Source: an uncultured Flavobacteriales bacterium (lineage in GTDB: Bacteria; Bacteroidota; Bacteroidia; Flavobacteriales_D; Crocinitomicaceae). Taken from it: 64,000 nt of DNA. Numbering within the stretch: position 1 is the first letter of the stretch; each line of letters opens with the position of its first letter. Under the pieces are notes generated by a model. That model did not search any database and had not been told where the DNA came from. It saw nothing but the letters and a program-made list of their open reading frames with translations. Made by a program: the position numbers and the translations under genes. Shown here one piece after another: positions 57,740-64,000 of the stretch. The stretch is from contig CAIZQH010000019.1 of assembly GCA_903935095.1 (NCBI GenBank), positions 1 through 64,000 on the forward strand, read 5' to 3'.

Positions 57740-58302
57740 AATTCTATAAACCTAGCGATAGCGGAATGAATCGCTTGAATTGCTAATTCTAACTGATCAT
57801 TTACTACAATAACATCAAACTCTTTTGCTTGTTCTATTTCTTGTGCTGCTTTTGCCACACGCATGGCAATTTTATTCATTGAATCCGTATTTCTTGATTG
57901 GAGCCTGCGTTCCAGTTCTTCCAAGGAAGGTGGCTGAATAAAGACGCTTAACGCTTTCTCTTTCATGATTTCTTTGAGGTGAATTCCTCCTACAACGTCG
58001 ACATCAAAAATAACGATTTTGCCTTCCTTCCAAATTCTCGCAAGTTCAGATTTCAGCGTTCCGTAGAACATTCCTTCATATACTTCTTCCCATTCTACAA
58101 AGGCATTTGCTTCGATTTGTTGCCCAAATCCTTCTTCCCCTAAAAAGTAGTAGTCTACCCCATTCTTTTCTAATCCTCTTGGTTCACGTGAACAAGCGGA
58201 GATAGAAAAAGCAAGTTGAGGCAGCTCTTTTAACAGCGCTCGGACTATTGTCGTTTTACCTGCTCCACTTGGGGCCGAAATAATGATGCATTTTTCCTCC
58301 AT
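57736..58302 (-). CDS. gmk: Guanylate kinase
   Basis: A 188-residue GMP kinase. It has the P-loop SAPSGAGKTT (about 9-18) and the GMP-binding block FSISACSREPRGLEKNGVDYYF (split in the middle by the conserved SxxxRxPR-like segment), followed by FVEWEEVYEGMFYGT and VDVVGG. I use the ATG at 58302; two codons upstream is only a TTG. It catalyses ATP-dependent formation of GDP from GMP. It sits 10 bases after yicC and overlaps nadD. Confidence 0.95.
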   Translation of the reverse strand: MEEKCIIISAPSGAGKTTIVRALLKELPQLAFSISACSREPRGLEKNGVDYYFLGEEGFGQQIEANAFVEWEEVYEGMFYGTLKSELARIWKEGKIVIFDVDVVGGIHLKEIMKEKALSVFIQPPSLEELERRLQSRNTDSMNKIAMRVAKAAQEIEQAKEFDVIVVNDQLELAIQAIHSAIARFIEL

Positions 58303-58312
58303 ATGCAATTCT

Positions 58313-59179
58313 TTACAAGGTATTTAATACCTGTTCCTTCATTTTTTCAAGGTTATCTTTCATGTCGACTACTCGTTTTTGAATGTCTGCATGATTGCAC
58401 TTACTTCCAAGGGTATTAATTTCCCGACCCATTTCTTGACAAATGAATCCCAATTTTTTTCCATTTCGTGGAACGATCATGGTTTTCAAAAAATAATCCA
58501 AATGATTTGTTAAGCGCATTTTCTCCTCGGACACATCTAATTTTTCGAGGTAAAAAATCATTTCTTGTTCCAAGCGGTTTTCATCAATACGAACATCAGA
58601 CAAGTCTGTGAGTGCTTTAAAAATTCGTTCTCGAATGGCAATCATTCGTTCGGGTTCAAAGACGATAATTTCTTGTATTCCATTTCGAATCGACTCAATT
58701 TTCTCTGTAAAATCTTTTTGTAATGCCTGTCCTTCCTGCTCACGGAACTGTGTTAGCTTTTGACAGGCGCTCGCTGCTAAATCCATGATGAAGGCCTTCT
58801 CACCGTCGCTAATTTCGGGTGCTTGTTGATTGAGTACTTCAGGCATTCTTAGCACCATAGATAAATAATCTACCGGAGCTTCTCCCCAAGTTTCATTGAG
58901 GGTTTTCAATTCTTGGTAATAATTTGTGGCCAATTCAGTATTAATTAGCCCATTCGACTGATCACTTTGACTTTCAATATATATACCAAAATCAATTTTA
59001 CCTCGATCCAATTGCTCTCCAAGTAATTTTCGTAGTTCTGATTCCAACTCCCTATAAATCGTTGGTATACGTAGATTTAAATCCAAGCCCTTGCTATTTA
59101 ATGACCGAATTTCTATGGATACTTTTTTTGATTGGTAAATGCCATTGCTTTTTCCAAATCCTGTCATCGATTGCAACAT
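58313..59179 (-). CDS. yicC: YicC family endoribonuclease/RNase adaptor
   Basis: A 288-residue protein of the YicC family, starting MLQSMTGFGKSN and containing the conserved EIRSLNSKGLDLNLRIP (about 22-38) and the C-terminal block GKKLGFICQEMGREINTLGSK (about 240-260), where most invariant residues lie. E. coli YicC is linked to RNA turnover, and several members have endoribonuclease activity. It opens the operon with gmk and nadD. No clear -7 box is visible upstream: the nearest (TAACTTAA) has two mismatches. Confidence 0.9.
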   Translation of the reverse strand: MLQSMTGFGKSNGIYQSKKVSIEIRSLNSKGLDLNLRIPTIYRELESELRKLLGEQLDRGKIDFGIYIESQSDQSNGLINTELATNYYQELKTLNETWGEAPVDYLSMVLRMPEVLNQQAPEISDGEKAFIMDLAASACQKLTQFREQEGQALQKDFTEKIESIRNGIQEIIVFEPERMIAIRERIFKALTDLSDVRIDENRLEQEMIFYLEKLDVSEEKMRLTNHLDYFLKTMIVPRNGKKLGFICQEMGREINTLGSKCNHADIQKRVVDMKDNLEKMKEQVLNTL

Positions 59180-59215
59180 CTGAGTATGTTTTTTAAGTTA
59201 AGTAATTGAAATGAA

Positions 59216-59773
59216 CTAATCCTCGATCAATAAATCGGCATCAATCCCATCGTTTTGTTCTTTAATAAACCATGCGATTTCGCTCATGATATGACGCTTT
59301 TGTTCATCTTCGTTGGTCGTTTCCTCCACGTATTCTTTGAGCAGCAATTGGGATTCAAGTAACTCCTGCTCAGCAAATGGACCCTGCATATTCTCAATGA
59401 TCGTTAAACATTCCAAAGACTGCATAAAGTCGCCTGTAGAAGCAAGCATAACGAAGAAGGGTAAATGCTCATCATAGGTCATTTTTGAATTCCAGATGCT
59501 TGTCAATACCTTTTGTCGGAGCAAAGGTTCCTTTTCTTCCGATAAAAATTGAATAAAAACAGCTTTCGCTTGTATTTTTTGAATATCCGATAAAAATCCC
59601 AAAATGGCTTTTTCAATACTTAACTCACAGCTTCGTAATTTCTCGAAAACAATAGGCAAAATGGAAATGTCTCCCTGTTGTTCGAATAGTTTAAGCGCCG
59701 CAAGGACATCTGTTTCAACGTTTGATTGAAACTGTTTTAATGCCTCAGAAAGCTTTACTTTTTTTGACTGCAT
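59216..59773 (-). CDS. Hypothetical helical-repeat protein
   Basis: A 185-residue cytoplasmic protein predicted all-helical, with paired helices that resemble HEAT-like repeats (LSEALKQFQSNVETDVLAAL, then KLRSCELSIEKAILGFLSDI and FIQFLSEEKEPLLRQKVLTS). I do not recognise a named family. The frame is open for 14 codons upstream, but a -7 box at 59788-59795 would place the start of transcription after those codons, so I start at ATG 59773. It is divergent from the OmpA lipoprotein gene, and lies 36 bases ahead of yicC. Confidence 0.75.
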   Translation of the reverse strand: MQSKKVKLSEALKQFQSNVETDVLAALKLFEQQGDISILPIVFEKLRSCELSIEKAILGFLSDIQKIQAKAVFIQFLSEEKEPLLRQKVLTSIWNSKMTYDEHLPFFVMLASTGDFMQSLECLTIIENMQGPFAEQELLESQLLLKEYVEETTNEDEQKRHIMSEIAWFIKEQNDGIDADLLIED

Positions 59774-59787
59774 GCTTGATTTTTGTG

Positions 59788-59795
59788 CAAAGTTA
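59788..59795 (-). promoter_or_regulatory. -7 promoter box of the helical-repeat protein gene
   Basis: On the minus strand TAACTTTG and C match the -7 consensus exactly, 14 bases before the ATG at 59773. No suitable -33 TTG is visible. Confidence 0.5.
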
Positions 59796-59932
59796 CAAAA
59801 TACCAATGACCGCATCTACTTCCTTCGAAGGATGAACAGGACAATTATGAAATTTTCATTGTTTAAAAGTTCATTCAACGAATGAATTCTGTTTGCTGAT
59901 CTTTTCGAAATTTGTACCAAAGCACTTTTATT

Positions 59933-60907
59933 ATGAAAATTAAGTCACTGATCATTACTGTAATACTCGCGAGTATCGGAATTAGTTCTTGTGTTGCTCC
60001 GAAAAAATATAAAGAATTGGAAGCAAGAGAGAAAGCCTGCTCGGAAGAACTAGCTAAATTCAAAAAGAGTTCAAGTGATTTTGAATCTTTATCGAAGGAT
60101 TTACAAAACAAATATAGTCTTGCCTCACGTGATGTAAGTAAACTGAAGCAAGATACATCGGCAACTGGCAATGCCATGAGGCTTCTTCAAAGGGATTATG
60201 AACAGCTTTTGTCTCAACATGAATCATTGGAAAATTCTTTTAATAAAATGAAGAACCTCAGCGCAAAAGAAACTGCTGAATTACAAACGGAATTGGAAAA
60301 TACGAATAAGGAATTACAACGGAAAGCAGATGCCCTCTTGAAATTGGATGAGGAGTTGAAAGCGAAGCAAAAATTACTCGAAGAACGTGAGAAACGCGTG
60401 AATGAGTTAGAAGATGCCATTCGCAAAAAAGATGCTGGAATTCAATTGTTAAAAGCAAAGGTAGCTAACGCACTTCGTGGATTTGAAAACAAAGGTTTAA
60501 CTGTTGTTCAAAAAAACGGCAAAATCTATGTCAGCCTGGAAGCAAAATTATTATTCAAATCGGGTTCAACCTTTGTGGAGCCAGAGGGAAGAGATGCCTT
60601 GATTCAATTAGGACAAGTGTTAGAAAGTGAGAAGGACTTAGAAATTGTCGTGGAAGGACATACGGACACAGATAAATTATCGAGTCCAAACTCACCAAAA
60701 AACAATTGGGAGCTTTCGGTGCTCCGCGCAACCTCGGTAGTGGAAATTCTTTTATCGAATTCAACGATGTCACCTATTCAAGTTATGGCTGCTGGACGAG
60801 GGGAATTTCATCCAGTTGATGTAAACGATAAGGCAAAAAACAGACGCATTGAGGTCATTATTTCACCTAACCTAAATGAGTTATTCGAGATTATCTCTAA
60901 CGATTAA
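59933..60907 (+). CDS. OmpA family lipoprotein with coiled coil
   Basis: A 324-residue outer-membrane lipoprotein. The ATG at 59933 gives the signal MKIKSLIITVILASIGISSC with lipidated Cys20. A long charged coiled coil follows (about residues 25-185, KKYKELEAREKACSEELAK onwards). The C-terminal OmpA domain (about 205-315) has LLFKSGSTFVEPEGRDAL, VVEGHTDTDKL and the peptidoglycan-binding NRRIEVII. It probably links the outer membrane to peptidoglycan, with the coiled coil as spacer. It is divergent from the helical-repeat gene and convergent with the choice-of-anchor protein. A one-mismatch -7 box (GAAATTTG) lies 18 bases before the ATG. Confidence 0.92.
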   Translation: MKIKSLIITVILASIGISSCVAPKKYKELEAREKACSEELAKFKKSSSDFESLSKDLQNKYSLASRDVSKLKQDTSATGNAMRLLQRDYEQLLSQHESLENSFNKMKNLSAKETAELQTELENTNKELQRKADALLKLDEELKAKQKLLEEREKRVNELEDAIRKKDAGIQLLKAKVANALRGFENKGLTVVQKNGKIYVSLEAKLLFKSGSTFVEPEGRDALIQLGQVLESEKDLEIVVEGHTDTDKLSSPNSPKNNWELSVLRATSVVEILLSNSTMSPIQVMAAGRGEFHPVDVNDKAKNRRIEVIISPNLNELFEIISND

Positions 60908-60957
60908 TGAGCAATCAATAATGAATTGCCCAAATAGCGCTATTGACAAGACTTCCT

Positions 60958-63345
60958 TTAACGGATGACGTTTACATGTCCCGATAAATCCTCAAATATT
61001 CCTTTGCCTATTTCATAAACGAAATACCAAGAATACGTGCCAATTTGAACGGGTGCTCCTTGATAAGTTCCATCCCATTTGAAATTCAAATCTGTTGACT
61101 CGAAAATACATTCACCCCAACGATTATATAAATAAAAATGTCCGCCGAGAATGCCAATAAAATTCCCAAAAAAGAATTCATTGCATGCATCATTATCTGG
61201 TGTAAAAGAATTTGGGAAATAAATATATCGTTCAGGAAGAACTTGAATCCATTTACTCACACTATCAACACAACCTTTTTGATCTACTGCCACTAATGTA
61301 ACTAGGTAATCACCTGGGTCATCATAAATATGTGTCGGATTGACAAGGAATGAATTTGCGGATCCATCTCCAAAATTCCAAACATATGCCCACGCATTTT
61401 GTGATTGATTTAAGAAGGAAGTCATCAGTCCTTCTGTAGGATAATGAGTCATGACCCAAAAGTCTGCTGTTGGTTTCACCACTTGCACTAATGCAACACC
61501 AGTCACATAAAATGTTTGGCATTCATCTGAAACCTGAACGAAATAAGAAGTTGTGGCATTCGGATTTACCCAAATCCCTGTTCCTGTTTCATTTGTTTGG
61601 GTCCATAAGTAATAGTAATTTCCAAATCCGCCTGATGCAGTAACTTGTAAAAACGCACTGTCTCCCGGACAGATTTGAATAGGTCCATTCATTTGAACGG
61701 TTAAGGGTGGACTCGTAATGGTATAAAGAATCGAATCGACGGCAATGTTTCCACAATTGTCACTCACCTGAATCATGTAATTCGTTGAAATCGATGGGTT
61801 AATCGAAATCGAATCACCCGCGCTTACAAAGGAATTGTTGGCGGTCCAAAGGTAATTGTAGGCACCCGTTCCACCGCTCGCTATGACCCCAAAATCTTGC
61901 GGTAAATATGGACATATTACCGTGATGTCGCTGCTAACGATTAAACTAATTGGCTGGTATTGTGGTACATTGACCACAATGGATGCATTAGCCGCCGGAC
62001 TCGCACAGGCATCCGTCACTTGAACTGAAATTGTTTGTGTAGATGTCGGGGTAAAATTAATCGAGTTCGTAGTTTCTCCCGTATTCCATGCATATTGATA
62101 TGGTGTCACTCCACCGGAGACGTTGGTCGTTAAGTTAATCGGATCACCGGGACAAGCAATCGTTGCGCCATTGATGGAAACAGTGAGGGGAGTCACATCT
62201 TGAATGTACAACGTGACTACTAATGGCGTGATATTTCCACAAGGGTCACTAATGGGAAAAGTTAAGACAACATTTTCCAATCCCTCAGTTAAATTGTCGA
62301 ACAAGGCATTCATGGTAAAAGTGGAAGTTGATTGACCAGCATTGAAGGTGATGCTGCCAGGAATTCCGGAGAAATCTTGTCCATTCGTAGCTGTGCCGCT
62401 TACTTGAACGGGAATTGACAATGAAGAAGATAAATTATTTTGACGTGTTAAGGTTACAGTTGCCGAAACACAACCTTCCGCCAACCAATCCGGATTCGTG
62501 TATACTTGTTGAGATAAGGTATAATCTATTTCAATTGGTGTTTTGGTGGATAAGCTATTTGCCTCTAAAAATATCCCAGAGTCCCATTGTCCATCACCCG
62601 CATCTGCAATGGCCATTATTAGGTGGTACGTTTGTCCACATTGAACTTTAGATACCGCCTCTAAAACCTTTGTATAACCATCGTATTGAATGTACTGAGG
62701 GCTACTGTTATATGGTGGGGAATTTCCATCACCGTTAAACGTAAAAAATTGTTGATTAGTTATGGCGTTTACGTTATTGATGGATACGATGCCTCCGCCA
62801 TTTGGCAATCGAGCAATGTTTTGCATGCCGACAATTCCAGGTCCAGAAATGAAGAATCCAAATACATCATTGTACGCTGAACTATTCGGTGGAGCAAATT
62901 CTGGGTATTCATCAGATCCAAAAACATATTTAAATCGAACGGTATCTGCATATGGAATAAAATCGAATTCTAAAATTGCTGCGTTGAACGTTTGAGTCCC
63001 TCCCAAGACTTGATTACTCAACAAAGGCGAGCCGGGGGCATTATTGTCCATTCCCGCGTTGCTTTGATTATTGGGTCCTTGAGGACCACTACTGGTTGCT
63101 TGAACCGTCCCTGTGGTCATCACAATTCCTTGTGAGATTCCTAGGGTGGTATTGTTTGCAGTGAATTGTCCAATGGCTCCAGGACTGCCATTATACATCA
63201 CATTGGAAACAGTAACTCCGCTTCCCAGAAGCACGTTTTGAACGAGTCCTAGAGGAGATAATGTGGAATTCGTAATCAATTGACTCCATGTCGTTGAGTG
63301 CATCGCAAATGCGACCAAAACCATCAAAAAATTACTTCTCATCAT
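60958..63345 (-). CDS. Choice-of-anchor L surface protein with gliding-type CHU_C C-terminus
   Basis: A 795-residue secreted protein. The signal peptide (MMRSNFLMVLVAFAMHSTTWS) is followed by Gln; tandem ATGs at 63345 and 63342 are equal candidates, and the codon three upstream is TTG. Residues about 25-250 match the choice-of-anchor L domain (SQGIVMTTGTV, ILEFDFIPYADTVRFKYVF, GSDEYPEF). A Calx-beta-like region (about 275-370) and PKD-like repeats follow (YQYAWNTGET, YNYLWTANN, YYYLWTQTN, YVWNFGDGSANSF). The end (about 715-795) is a type B T9SS tail (YFPNSFTPDNDAC, FYLYNRWGECIFES). A surface or secreted adhesin-like role is a guess. Confidence 0.9.
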   Translation of the reverse strand: MMRSNFLMVLVAFAMHSTTWSQLITNSTLSPLGLVQNVLLGSGVTVSNVMYNGSPGAIGQFTANNTTLGISQGIVMTTGTVQATSSGPQGPNNQSNAGMDNNAPGSPLLSNQVLGGTQTFNAAILEFDFIPYADTVRFKYVFGSDEYPEFAPPNSSAYNDVFGFFISGPGIVGMQNIARLPNGGGIVSINNVNAITNQQFFTFNGDGNSPPYNSSPQYIQYDGYTKVLEAVSKVQCGQTYHLIMAIADAGDGQWDSGIFLEANSLSTKTPIEIDYTLSQQVYTNPDWLAEGCVSATVTLTRQNNLSSSLSIPVQVSGTATNGQDFSGIPGSITFNAGQSTSTFTMNALFDNLTEGLENVVLTFPISDPCGNITPLVVTLYIQDVTPLTVSINGATIACPGDPINLTTNVSGGVTPYQYAWNTGETTNSINFTPTSTQTISVQVTDACASPAANASIVVNVPQYQPISLIVSSDITVICPYLPQDFGVIASGGTGAYNYLWTANNSFVSAGDSISINPSISTNYMIQVSDNCGNIAVDSILYTITSPPLTVQMNGPIQICPGDSAFLQVTASGGFGNYYYLWTQTNETGTGIWVNPNATTSYFVQVSDECQTFYVTGVALVQVVKPTADFWVMTHYPTEGLMTSFLNQSQNAWAYVWNFGDGSANSFLVNPTHIYDDPGDYLVTLVAVDQKGCVDSVSKWIQVLPERYIYFPNSFTPDNDACNEFFFGNFIGILGGHFYLYNRWGECIFESTDLNFKWDGTYQGAPVQIGTYSWYFVYEIGKGIFEDLSGHVNVIR

Positions 63346-63406
63346 TGTTGCCAAAGGTTAAACGTCTGAATGAAGAAATCGTTGTGAAAAAATGATAATA
63401 TTTTTC

Positions 63407-63435
63407 AAAAAAAAAGGATGCCGTAGCATCCTTTT
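63407..63435 (-). terminator. Intrinsic terminator after the small membrane protein gene
   Basis: AAAAGGATGC (63412-63421) pairs with GCATCCTTTT (63426-63435) around CGTA. On the minus strand the hairpin leads into nine or more T residues. It ends the YceI-membrane protein transcript before the CHU_C gene. Confidence 0.88.
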
Positions 63436-63452
63436 CAAAATCTTAGATTTCG

Positions 63453-63845
63453 TTACTTCGTTTCAAAGAGCGATTTTAGCGAATACCATGCCAAAAACGG
63501 GAAGAAATGCATCGGCATTGCATAGCAATAAAAGATGTACTGATGAGCTTCTGTTGTTTCTCCTTTGAAGACGAAACCAAGCACCCCAATCAAACTTGCT
63601 GTGGTAAGTCCAGCGAATAATAATGCGAAAATGAGTTCGCCAAATCTAGGGATGAATTTAGTGATCAACCAATGTCCAATTGTTGCTAAACTAGTTCCGA
63701 TTAAACACGAAAAAAAGATCGCCATTGTAGGGACATCTTTCGAATAATCCTCCACTAATTGAGTTTGGATCATATCTCCATAAAAATAGGATACAACAAC
63801 AGCCAAAAGCCCTGAACTAAGGGCGAAAATGATTTTTTTTCTCAT
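63453..63845 (-). CDS. Small hypothetical membrane protein
   Basis: A 130-residue integral membrane protein with four hydrophobic segments, at about residues 4-22, 42-62, 70-93 and 105-123, each separated by short charged loops (QTQLVEDYSKDVP, FKGETTEAHQ). It has no motif I recognise. It starts seven bases after the stop of a YceI-family gene, so the two are probably cotranscribed and end at the terminator at 63407-63435. A role with YceI, a periplasmic isoprenoid-binding family, is possible but unsupported. Confidence 0.75.
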   Translation of the reverse strand: MRKKIIFALSSGLLAVVVSYFYGDMIQTQLVEDYSKDVPTMAIFFSCLIGTSLATIGHWLITKFIPRFGELIFALLFAGLTTASLIGVLGFVFKGETTEAHQYIFYCYAMPMHFFPFLAWYSLKSLFETK

Positions 63846-63852
63846 AACTTTT

Positions 63853-64000
63853 TTATTTTTTTTGAACGGGTAAAGTGGCTGTTATTTTAATGGCATCAGC
63901 GACGTCATTTCCTTTTTTGCCGACATTGTATTCCGTTCTGTTTACGCTAAATTTAGCAATAAAAGTTCCTTTACTTCCCTTTTTCGAAAAGGTGAAGGGA
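63853..64000 (-). CDS. YceI family protein, C-terminal end only
   Basis: The last 48 codons of a gene that begins beyond the right edge. The readable end, KGTFIAKFSVNRTEYNVG followed by DVADAIKITATLPVQKK and a TAA stop, matches the C-terminal strands of the YceI lipocalin-like fold, which binds polyisoprenoid or other amphiphilic ligands in the periplasm. The pattern NRTEYNVG is the family's most conserved segment. No signal peptide can be checked. It leads the small membrane protein gene on the same strand. Confidence 0.75.
   Translation of the reverse strand, partial: PFTFSKKGSKGTFIAKFSVNRTEYNVGKKGNDVADAIKITATLPVQKK

Noticed and set aside
60933-60944. Palindrome AATAGCGCTATT between the OmpA lipoprotein and CHU_C genes as a terminator.
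   Set aside because: No loop and no T-run on either strand; short palindromes of this size occur by chance in AT-rich sequence.
62415-62995. Plus-strand open frames opposite the choice-of-anchor L gene.
   Set aside because: They lie wholly within a well-supported gene and have no plausible promoter or family features.
1-64000. tRNA, rRNA, CRISPR, riboswitch or insertion sequence.
   Set aside because: I saw no cloverleaf, rRNA-like stretch, regular repeat-spacer pattern, conserved riboswitch leader or transposase. A covariance-model scan would be needed to exclude small RNAs.

Overview
The window reads as chromosomal core sequence of a Bacteroidetes bacterium, most likely order Flavobacteriales and possibly a Fluviicola-like member of Crocinitomicaceae (the family is a guess). 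The evidence is the AT-rich sequence, several proteins with type IX secretion (T9SS) type A sorting tails or gliding-associated type B (CHU_C) tails, a TonB-dependent receptor with a CarboxypepD_reg-like N-terminus, and lineage-typical families (DUF5686, DUF2851, DUF4286, DUF349, a YtxJ bacilliredoxin). Bacteroidetes-type promoters (TTTG, 19-20 nt, TAnnTTTG) recur and Shine-Dalgarno sites are nearly absent. Coding density is very high and no gene-free stretch reaches 300 bases. I see no rRNA, tRNA, CRISPR, insertion sequence, prophage or integrated element.

Layout: 1-6.3 kb, a T9SS-type secreted protein (cut by the window edge) and a TonB receptor. 6.4-9.7 kb, a phosphopantetheinyl transferase, nadC and uvrC. 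9.7-13.5 kb, a secreted metalloprotease, an acyl-CoA thioesterase and a heptosyltransferase-like enzyme. 13.6-18.0 kb, a membrane protein, DUF349, a PfkB kinase, a Xer recombinase and rpsU. 18.1-23.9 kb, acyl-CoA dehydrogenase, apt, a ComEA-like protein and two amino-acid permeases. 23.9-33.2 kb, an ATGA-coupled trio (DUF2851, PspC, RmlD-like), a PorE-like OmpA protein, then PASTA, T9SS cargo and RluD, and a LOG protein. 33.2-37.3 kb, glutaminyl cyclotransferase, bacilliredoxin, pheS, and three tandem small lipoproteins. 37.3-44.8 kb, tatC, DUF5686, lptB, a PKD/CHU_C surface protein and an epimerase. 44.9-53.4 kb, lpdA, yraN, hutI, TraB/GumN, an AddB-like nuclease, a small orphan and LysE. 53.4-64.0 kb, a YwqK repeat protein, rsmA, DUF4286, a small T9SS cargo, yicC-gmk-nadD, an OmpA lipoprotein, a choice-of-anchor L/CHU_C protein, a small membrane protein and a cut YceI gene.

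The strongest cross-gene theme is the envelope. Nine of eleven clear signal-peptidase-I substrates have Gln at the predicted mature N-terminus (the Bacteroidetes Q-rule), and a membrane-anchored glutaminyl cyclotransferase that could cyclise that Gln lies in the same window. A second theme is expression: at least six genes have the -7 box only 4-5 nt before the start codon, which predicts leaderless or nearly leaderless mRNAs. No clearly new defence or mobile system is visible. The best candidates for something undescribed are the three tandem lipoproteins at 35.7-36.9 kb and a promoter nested in a terminator hairpin at 16.9 kb.
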